Positions 31,101-37,646 of a DNA stretch of 37,646 nt are shown piece after piece. This stretch comes from a virus. A program made the position numbers and the translations under genes. Within the stretch, counting starts at the first letter, position 1, and each line of letters opens with the position of its first letter. The stretch spans positions 1 to 37,646 of IMG/VR virus record IMGVR_UViG_3300010373_000028, one strand, 5' to 3'. Below the pieces are notes generated by a model, which was not told the DNA's origin, ran no database searches, and saw only the letters and a list, made by a program, of their open reading frames with translations.

Positions 31101-31488
31101 GTTTGTTACCGGTCCTTTTATTGAAAGTGAACATAGAGAGTATCTTGAGACGTGGCTAAAGGAGCGCTCTTATGATCCTTCTCGAGCAGAAAATTTACCC
31201 AGTCTGGGACTGGTTTGTTTTTATGACAAAGTCCCTGCAGCCATAATCTTTTTAAGAAATTGTGAAAATGGAATCGGGATGATTGATGGATTAACCAGTG
31301 ATCCAAATCTTCCATTTGAGATCAGGAATCAGGCTGTTAGAATCGCGGTATCTAGGCTTCTTCAGATTTGTCAGGCTTTAAATATAAAACAGATCATATC
31401 TTTCACGGATTCAGAAAGAGTCATTGATCTATCAAAAGAATTTGGCTTTTCAGAAACAAAACATAAGGTCATTTGTAGAGAGATTTAA
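31060..31488 (+). CDS. GNAT-like protein in the tail operon (142 aa)
   Basis: The frame overlaps the tail-hub 3' end by 41 bases. From about residue 15 it reads FVTGPFIESEHREYLETWLK and later VPAAIIFLRNCENGIGMIDG, LTSDPNLPFEIRNQAVRIAV and ISFTDSERVIDLSKEFGFSE. This is an acetyltransferase-fold pattern frequently found beside phage ejection genes. The pyrophosphate-binding loop is not obvious, so it may be structural and not catalytic. Confidence 0.65.
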   Translation: MQDSEQAHQHKPGKFVTGPFIESEHREYLETWLKERSYDPSRAENLPSLGLVCFYDKVPAAIIFLRNCENGIGMIDGLTSDPNLPFEIRNQAVRIAVSRLLQICQALNIKQIISFTDSERVIDLSKEFGFSETKHKVICREI

Positions 31489-31509
31489 TCCCAAGGAAGG
31501 GGTTTAGTG

Positions 31510-32874
31510 ATGGGTTTTGTAAAAGACGCAGTATCTGGGGTTGGTAATTTTTTTGGGGGTATAGGAAAAGGAGTAGGTAGATCTTTTTCAGGGACTTTTG
31601 ATCCCGCCAATGGCTCTGGGTTTAAAGCAAGCTATATCAATCCTGAGACCGGACAAAACCTAGCTCCAATGACTGATTTAAGATCTGCTATTCCAGGTGT
31701 AGCAGCTAATGATGTCCTGCTATCCGGCTACGGGGTGGGTGATTCTATAGGCAATCAGCAAAGATTCGTAGACGCCCTCCAAAGGGCTAATTCCATTGAT
31801 CAATGGGGATCTGCTTTACAGAACCTAGGCGGCCTCTATGGCCAGCAGCAAGGGTTAGCAAATCAGCTCCAGGCGCAAGCTAATGGACAAGGTCCTAATC
31901 CGTCTCAAGACATGCTTAATCAAGCCACCCGTCAGAATGTCCTAAACCAAAGAGCCATGATGGCGTCTCAAAGAGGCGCAGGTGGAAACCCTGCGCTTTT
32001 AGCCAGGCAAGCTGCTCAACAAGGCTCCATGATTCAACAACAGGCGGCAGGACAAGCGGCTACCATGAATTCTCAACAGCGCCTAGCTGCACTTCAAGCG
32101 CTTCAAGGTCAGCAAGGGATGATGGGCAATACCTTAGGTGCCCAAGGACAGATGGCTGGTCAAATTGCTGGGATGCAGGGTCAAGGACTCCAGAACATCA
32201 CAGGCAATAATATGAATATGTACAATACTAAACAAAACTTATTTGCCAATCAACAGAGGAATCAGCTGGCACAAGAAATGGCCAGAAATGAAGCATTAGT
32301 AAATATGCAATCGAATGTGAATAATGCGAATGCTGGAATTGGACAAGTAAATGCCGCTGCTCAAGGGCGTATGTGGGGAGGATTATTTGATAAGGCAGGA
32401 TCTGCTGTCGCCGGAGCTGCTATGGCCGCTCATGGTGGGAGAGTGGGATATTGGGATGGAGGATCGGTAGGAGCTGATCAGATGCCTTCTGAATTTGATC
32501 AGTTAAAAACTCCTGAAATGGATTCTAAAAATCCTCAAAACCTGGCTAAAAATATGGTCCAAAAAGACAGCATGGCAGGTCTTGAAGGAGATTATCAAAA
32601 AGTTCATCAATTTACTCCGATGATGTCTTTTGTCCATTCTTTCTTGTCAGAATATAGTCATCCATCACAAACGAAACAAATGGCTTTCGACGGCGGTAAG
32701 ATAGGTGGAACTCCAGAATATCGTGGAAATGATTACAGAAATGACCGGGTTCCTATCATGGCATCTCCGGGTGAAATCATTATTCCAAATTCAATTACTC
32801 AATCAAAAGATGCTGCAGAAAAGGCAAAACGATTTGTAGAAGCGATTATGATGCGCGAAAAAAAACAGTCTTAA
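31510..32874 (+). CDS. Gln/Ala-rich internal virion (ejection) protein candidate
   Basis: AAGGAAGGGG precedes; a GTG at 31507 is in frame. The N-terminus is Gly-rich (VSGVGNFFGGIGKGVGRSFS), residues about 115-270 are long Gln/Ala/Met-rich helices, and the C-terminus has HGGRVGYWDGG, FDGGKIGG and DRVPIMASPGEIIIPNSIT. Such a GG-rich/SPGE-I-IP ending occurs in podovirus internal or ejection proteins. It lies with two other large candidate ejection proteins. Confidence 0.7.
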   Translation: MGFVKDAVSGVGNFFGGIGKGVGRSFSGTFDPANGSGFKASYINPETGQNLAPMTDLRSAIPGVAANDVLLSGYGVGDSIGNQQRFVDALQRANSIDQWGSALQNLGGLYGQQQGLANQLQAQANGQGPNPSQDMLNQATRQNVLNQRAMMASQRGAGGNPALLARQAAQQGSMIQQQAAGQAATMNSQQRLAALQALQGQQGMMGNTLGAQGQMAGQIAGMQGQGLQNITGNNMNMYNTKQNLFANQQRNQLAQEMARNEALVNMQSNVNNANAGIGQVNAAAQGRMWGGLFDKAGSAVAGAAMAAHGGRVGYWDGGSVGADQMPSEFDQLKTPEMDSKNPQNLAKNMVQKDSMAGLEGDYQKVHQFTPMMSFVHSFLSEYSHPSQTKQMAFDGGKIGGTPEYRGNDYRNDRVPIMASPGEIIIPNSITQSKDAAEKAKRFVEAIMMREKKQS

Positions 32875-32893
32875 AAAATACGAGAGGCTGAAA

Positions 32894-34429
32894 ATGAATT
32901 TCAGTGGGTATAAGAAAGTCAAGGAAGACGAAAAGATAGCAGTTTTAAAGCATCATGATGGTCATGAGATTAGGATTGCAAAAAAAGCTCTATCTTATCC
33001 TATGAGAAAGAAGCTTTCAGCTCTTCCTCTTCACATGAAAAGAGGGGGAAGGATTCCGGGACTTGAAATTGATTTAGAAGAAAGTTCATCAAGAGATCCC
33101 GTTTTAGAGATTGACAGATACGAAGAAGCGCCTCGGTCAAGCAGGATGGAAGATGAGCGTAGAGAGCATGAACCTGAAATAAGAGAGGTTAGACAAGAAA
33201 TTATTCCTTCTGAAAGTTCTATTTCAGGACCCTATGATGTTGTGACTCAAAGTCAAAATGATCCAAATAAATCTTTTTTAATTCAAGAAGGTCAAAGAGA
33301 ACCTGAACCTCAAGTTCTAAGCTCAATATCAGGTCCATATGATGTTGTAAAACAGGGTCAAAATCAAAATACTCAAGAATCTCAAAAAGGTCCTTCTGAG
33401 TCTTTCATGAAGGATTATTACGGTACAGGTAATCAAAATAACCACGTTCAACAGATGCAACCTCAAATTGATATTAATCAGATGGTTGCTAGGAAAGAAG
33501 AAGTTTTAAAAACATTAGTCGGAGAATGGAAGCATCTCCAAGATTCTTATCATAATTATAAGATTGATCCTGAAGCCTATATGAAAAAGATGAATCTAGG
33601 CGATAAAATCTTAATGAATATTGGGATGATTATTAGCGGCGGTGGAGCTGCAATGGCAGGGATTGAAAGCACGGCAGTTAAGATGATTGAAAATAGGATC
33701 AAGCAAAATATCGCTGCTCAGGAATCAGAACTTGGTAAAAGAAAAAACATGCTTGACGATTATGTTAAGTTCATTGGAAATTTACCTGCTGCTAAAGAAA
33801 TGTTAGGCGCTATGCAACTAGCTAGCGTTTCTGAGTATATGAAAGGCAAAGCTAATCAAATTCAGGATCCTCAGAAAAAACAAAGAGCTCTTGAATTATC
33901 TGGAAAAGTGGATCAAGAGGTTCACGGGATGCTCCAAGGAATTGCTGTTAAAGAGGTGGAACAGTTAGCCAAAGCTCAACAACAAATGCAACAGATGCAA
34001 TCCATGGATCCAAACGGCATATATGCAAAAGTTCCAAAAGAGCACCAGAAGGAAGCTTTTAAAGAAGCTGAAGAAAACGAAAAGATAATTAAAGCTAATA
34101 ATTATATATTAAGAAAAATGGATGAGATTAATGAATTAAATACTATTGGAAGAAGAACATTAGAACCTTTCCAAGTTAAATCAAGATTAAATGCTGCTCA
34201 AACAGCACTCGCTTCTATATTGAGTCGCGAATTAGCAAATAAATTTACAGAATTTGAGTTTCATAAAATGCAAGATTTGTTTTCTTCTTTAACCGATGAT
34301 CCTGAAAGTTATCAATTTAAAAGAGACCAAGTGGAAGAGCTTATTAAAATGAAACTGGGAGGTAGCAGACTTAAAGAATTTAATGTTAAGTCAAATTTTC
34401 CTCAATATAGAAGGCCTCATAAAAAATAA
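32894..34429 (+). CDS. Internal virion (ejection) protein candidate with repeated SISGPYDVV
   Basis: The 511-residue protein has a basic N-terminal domain (1-70; LKHHDGHEIRIAKKALSYPM), a disordered Glu/Gln/Ser-rich linker with SSISGPYDVV repeated near 110 and 145, then an apolar region (DKILMNIGMIISGGGAAMAG) and long helices. A short HDGHEIRIA N-terminus and helical body are usual for ejection proteins that thread through the tail. The apolar patch may insert into membrane. GAGG precedes the ATG. Confidence 0.7.
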   Translation: MNFSGYKKVKEDEKIAVLKHHDGHEIRIAKKALSYPMRKKLSALPLHMKRGGRIPGLEIDLEESSSRDPVLEIDRYEEAPRSSRMEDERREHEPEIREVRQEIIPSESSISGPYDVVTQSQNDPNKSFLIQEGQREPEPQVLSSISGPYDVVKQGQNQNTQESQKGPSESFMKDYYGTGNQNNHVQQMQPQIDINQMVARKEEVLKTLVGEWKHLQDSYHNYKIDPEAYMKKMNLGDKILMNIGMIISGGGAAMAGIESTAVKMIENRIKQNIAAQESELGKRKNMLDDYVKFIGNLPAAKEMLGAMQLASVSEYMKGKANQIQDPQKKQRALELSGKVDQEVHGMLQGIAVKEVEQLAKAQQQMQQMQSMDPNGIYAKVPKEHQKEAFKEAEENEKIIKANNYILRKMDEINELNTIGRRTLEPFQVKSRLNAAQTALASILSRELANKFTEFEFHKMQDLFSSLTDDPESYQFKRDQVEELIKMKLGGSRLKEFNVKSNFPQYRRPHKK

Positions 34430-34431
34430 AT

Positions 34432-37257
34432 ATGGTAACCATCTACAGTAAAAAAACTGGCCAAGCAGAGAGTCTTCCAGAAGAAGAAGCAAGACGAGCG
34501 TTGTCTGAAGGAACTCATGAGCTTTATTTCAGATCTCCTGAAGGAAAAATCATATCAGGTCCGGCAAATGAATCTCATCAAATCATGTCAGAAGGCTATC
34601 AACCTCCTTCTGAAAAAGATTATGAAAAGCTTTTAGATTATGCCAAATATGAAACTCCCGAAGAAGGAGCTAAGGCCTTTTTACAAGGAGCCGCCAAATC
34701 TTTATCCGGAGGCTTATCCACCGGTCTTCAAATAGCGGCGGGGGATACTCCTGAATCGATTAAAAAAAGAGAAGAACACCATCCGGGTAAATCTCTTGCC
34801 GGAGAGGCTCTCCCCTACTTAACTCCTTATGGCGCTCCTGGACTTATTACCAAAGCAGGAGCAGGGGCTGCTAAAGCTTTAGGGTTAGGAGCAAAGGGCG
34901 CAGGATATATTAATAAGTTAGGCTCTTATGCCGTTAAAGGAGCTGTAGAAGGCGCTTTAATGGCAGGCACTGATGAAGTGTCAAAAGCCATGTCTGGAAC
35001 TCCTGGACAGACTTTAGGCAGTGCTGCAGCCCATATGGGGATGACCGGGATCTTAACAGGAACACTTTCAGGTGCTGTTGGAGCAGCTCATCCTTTATGG
35101 TCAAGTGCTAATGAAAAGCTATTAGGCGACGTTCTAGGCGCTTTTAAAGATAAAGCCAATGGAGTTGAAAGCGCTATTGAGCCACTTATTAGAAGCTCCG
35201 GGATGGATATTGCTCCTGAGATGAAAGCCGTACTAGAAGGAAATCCCACTTTCAAAAGATGGTATCAGACCATGATGCATGGAGATACTATCGGAGCAAA
35301 GAAACTCCAAGATGAATCAAAAGAGTTTACTAAAGAAACAGTCAAAGAGATTTTAAAAACAATCAATAAGGATGAAGCTTTTTTAACATCTTTACATGAA
35401 TTTTCAGTCAATGACGCTGGAAACGCCATCAAAGAGCGAATGGTAAGAGAGCTTGAGGCTCTCAAAGATAAAAGTGATCTTTTATATAAACCCATTAATG
35501 AAGCTCTTCCTAATATTATTATTCCTGAAACTATTGGTCCTTATGGACAGGTGATTGAATCTCCACTCAGGGATTTAGAAAGAAAGTTTGGTGAGATTTC
35601 AGAAGAAAATGGATGGAATAAAATTTCAAGCTCTCAAGAACAAAAAGTGATTAATGATTATCTGCCAGACATTAAGCTTCAAAAAACTGCTGATGATTTA
35701 AAGAAATTAGCTTCAAATATCGGAAATAGGACGTTAGGAAGAAATACTCCTGAGCTTTGGTTTGTAGGAGGGAAATTGAAATCAGCAGTAGAAGATGCTT
35801 ATCAAAATGTCTTAACCAGAGTGGTAGATAAAGAAGCACCTTTACTTTCAGAACAGTTAAAAAAAGCGAATGCTTATTATGCAGAACTGAAGAAATTAAC
35901 TCAGACTTTAAATGAAGAATTCAGGGTTGGAAAGCATTCCGGAATTAAATCTTTTATTTCTAAATTTAAAGAGCTAACAGGAGAAGAAGTTTTTAAAAGA
36001 GTCTCTCCTAAAGACAATGCTGCTTTTTTAGAAAAGCTATCAATGGAGTTTCCTTCTTCGTCGGAACTAGTAAAAGAATCCTATATCCAGCAAGCTTTGA
36101 AGTATGCCAAAACAGATACTGAAGAGCTTTTAAGTCCTAAGAAGTTTTTTAATAAAGTATTTGATGGCTGGACACCTGAAATAAGAGATTTCGTCTTAAA
36201 TAAAGAAGTCTCTCAAGGGGTAACACAAAGTCAGAGACTAAAAGCAATTCAGGAGCTCGTTAATAAGGTTCCTTCTAATGCTAATCCAAGTGGGTCTGCA
36301 GGGATGATTCAAAAACTCATGAAAAATACTCCTGCTGAGGTTTTAGCAGTGATTTCATGGTTAACAGGTCATGGTTTAGGATCCGGATATGTCACTGCAA
36401 AGCTTGCTAAACTTGTAGGAACTGAAGGACCTGATTACGCAAAAGTAGCTTTACTTAAATTTCTAGGAAGTGATCAACCCGTTAATTCAGCTGCTTTTAA
36501 AGCGATGTCTGAATTTATTACTTCAGCTACTAAAGGACAAAATAAGATTATCAATGCGTCAAAGGACTTATTTAAAGGCGGAACTGGAGTGATTGTCTCT
36601 CAAGCTACAGAAAACGAATTTAAAAAAACTGAACGTGATCTTCAGAAAATGAAAAGTAGTCCTGAAAGCTTTTTAGATAAGTCTGAGAATCTCACTCATT
36701 ATCTTCCAGATGTTGGAATTGAAATTGGATCTTTAGCAGGAAGCGCTCTTGATATCTACCAAGAAGGAAAACCTTACCCTGATTCAAATTTGATCTTAGA
36801 TGAAAGTGTCATGCCATCTAAAGAAAAAGTAGCAGAATATCAGAGAAAACTAGGTCTCATGAATCAACCTTTAAGGATCTTTAATTATATCAAAGATTCT
36901 ACCATTACTGACCAAGACCGTGAAATTATCAAAAAGATGTATCCTGGGTTTTATCAAACTTCGGCTCAAGCTTTAGTGAATCAGGTGATGGATCAAAAGG
37001 AGAAAGAAAAGTTAATCCCTTATAAGTTAAGACTTTCACTTTCTAAGTATTTAGAGATGCCCCTTGATTCAAGTATCACTCCACAAAGCGTCTTTATGAA
37101 TCAGCAGTCCTTTGGGCCTTTAGCATCTTTGACTCAGGAAGAAAAACAGCAAATTCAAAAGCCTACTCAAGGGGGACTTAAAGCTTTAGGGAAATACCCG
37201 GTACAAAATCAAACGGCTTTACAAGCAAGAGAACTTCATCAGGTGACTAAAAACTAA
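34432..37257 (+). CDS. Large internal virion (ejection) protein candidate (941 aa)
   Basis: It starts two bases after the previous stop. The N-terminus (about 1-60) has EEEARRALSEGTHELYFRSP; residues about 75-200 are Gly/Ala-rich and apolar (FLQGAAKSLSGGLSTGLQIA, LGLGAKGAGYINKLGSYAVK), probably membrane-active; the remainder is helical. No lysozyme motif is visible, unlike T7 gp16. By size, position and composition it is the biggest of three presumed ejection proteins. Confidence 0.7.
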   Translation: MVTIYSKKTGQAESLPEEEARRALSEGTHELYFRSPEGKIISGPANESHQIMSEGYQPPSEKDYEKLLDYAKYETPEEGAKAFLQGAAKSLSGGLSTGLQIAAGDTPESIKKREEHHPGKSLAGEALPYLTPYGAPGLITKAGAGAAKALGLGAKGAGYINKLGSYAVKGAVEGALMAGTDEVSKAMSGTPGQTLGSAAAHMGMTGILTGTLSGAVGAAHPLWSSANEKLLGDVLGAFKDKANGVESAIEPLIRSSGMDIAPEMKAVLEGNPTFKRWYQTMMHGDTIGAKKLQDESKEFTKETVKEILKTINKDEAFLTSLHEFSVNDAGNAIKERMVRELEALKDKSDLLYKPINEALPNIIIPETIGPYGQVIESPLRDLERKFGEISEENGWNKISSSQEQKVINDYLPDIKLQKTADDLKKLASNIGNRTLGRNTPELWFVGGKLKSAVEDAYQNVLTRVVDKEAPLLSEQLKKANAYYAELKKLTQTLNEEFRVGKHSGIKSFISKFKELTGEEVFKRVSPKDNAAFLEKLSMEFPSSSELVKESYIQQALKYAKTDTEELLSPKKFFNKVFDGWTPEIRDFVLNKEVSQGVTQSQRLKAIQELVNKVPSNANPSGSAGMIQKLMKNTPAEVLAVISWLTGHGLGSGYVTAKLAKLVGTEGPDYAKVALLKFLGSDQPVNSAAFKAMSEFITSATKGQNKIINASKDLFKGGTGVIVSQATENEFKKTERDLQKMKSSPESFLDKSENLTHYLPDVGIEIGSLAGSALDIYQEGKPYPDSNLILDESVMPSKEKVAEYQRKLGLMNQPLRIFNYIKDSTITDQDREIIKKMYPGFYQTSAQALVNQVMDQKEKEKLIPYKLRLSLSKYLEMPLDSSITPQSVFMNQQSFGPLASLTQEEKQQIQKPTQGGLKALGKYPVQNQTALQARELHQVTKN

Positions 37258-37288
37258 ACGTAAATACAACTTTTGAAAGAGGCTAGAT

Positions 37289-37624
37289 ATGTCTAGGAAA
37301 ATTTTACCCCCAACACAAATCATCACCAATCAGAGCATGACAGGTAGTTTTGTTTCAAGCGTGATTAATACTCAATTTTATGATCGCATCTTTTTACAAG
37401 TCACTTGGAGTGGCGCTGCTGTAGGATCTGCTGAACTTCAGTATTCAAATGATGGCGTTAATTTTACCGCTCCCTCAGCCAATAAAATTACCATTAATAA
37501 TAATCCTTCAAACTATATTATCGATATCTCAGCAACAAGCGCTCCAATGGTGAGGTTTTCCTATACCGCAAGCTCAAGCACAGGAAACATGAATGTTTGG
37601 ATTTCGGCTAAGGAATCTTCATGA
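37289..37624 (+). CDS. Small beta-rich virion/tail-associated protein (111 aa)
   Basis: AGAGG precedes the ATG. It starts KILPPTQIITNQSMTGSFVS, resembles the following gene (98-463) and ends VWISAKESS. Its TGA overlaps the next ATG, whose reading frame continues at the left end of the window. The duplication of this gene supports a paired or heteromeric structural role, probably attaching fibres; this is inference. Confidence 0.7.
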   Translation: MSRKILPPTQIITNQSMTGSFVSSVINTQFYDRIFLQVTWSGAAVGSAELQYSNDGVNFTAPSANKITINNNPSNYIIDISATSAPMVRFSYTASSSTGNMNVWISAKESS

Positions 37625-37646
37625 AAAACGTCTTAGCAAAGACTCA
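37524..37646. repeat. Right copy of terminal direct repeat (circular overlap)
   Basis: It is identical to 1-123. It contains the 3' end of the 37289 gene and the first 26 bases of the gene annotated at 98-463. Confidence 0.95.

Overview
The window is the essentially complete, circularly closing genome of a short-tailed (podovirus-like) tailed phage of an unidentified bacterium. The first 123 bases are repeated exactly as the last 123 (1-123 = 37524-37646), so the unique circle is about 37,523 bp. The DNA is A+T-rich, most genes start with a clear AAGGAG-type ribosome binding site, and many neighbours overlap by ATGA. Nearly all genes are on the + strand. I see no integrase, DNA polymerase, primase, helicase or RNA polymerase, so replication and transcription probably rely on the host. 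The sequence does not identify the host.

Layout. (1) Positions 1-5423 and 25075-37624 form one tail/virion arc across the contig join: head-tail adaptor, hub/nozzle, fibres, three large candidate ejection proteins and a 1325-residue fibre. (2) 5466-6462 is a lysis cassette, followed by tRNA-Asn and tRNA-Tyr on the - strand. (3) 6658-8103 holds a DUF1064-type nuclease, a - strand ribbon-helix-helix protein and a ssDNA-binding protein. (4) 8296-12835 is the strangest part. Two genes resemble the accessory proteins of IS66 transposons (TnpA-like and TnpB-like) with no TnpC transposase. Around them lie a 1.26-kb gene-free region, with iteron-like repeats and a probable ~0.65-kb structured RNA on the - strand, and a 0.5-kb G-rich repeat region. 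(5) 13003-15743 is a run of small early or regulatory genes, several tandemly duplicated. (6) 15770-22067 is packaging and head assembly: small and large terminase, portal and scaffold, interrupted by a three-gene - strand cassette at 18219-18952.

(7) 22077-24221 is the major capsid gene. Its reading frame stops early at 23118-23120, but the missing C-terminus follows in pieces separated by four small group I introns of 204, ~207, 192 and 225 nt. None encodes a protein. The exons are 1029, 46, ~149, 12 and 81 nt; exon 4 encodes only four residues. Every exon before an intron ends in T, every intron ends in G, P1 pairings with the T-G wobble can be drawn, and introns I, II and IV show compensatory changes in P3, P4, P7 and P8. 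Splicing would give one capsid protein of about 438 residues. This is the best-supported unusual feature of the window.
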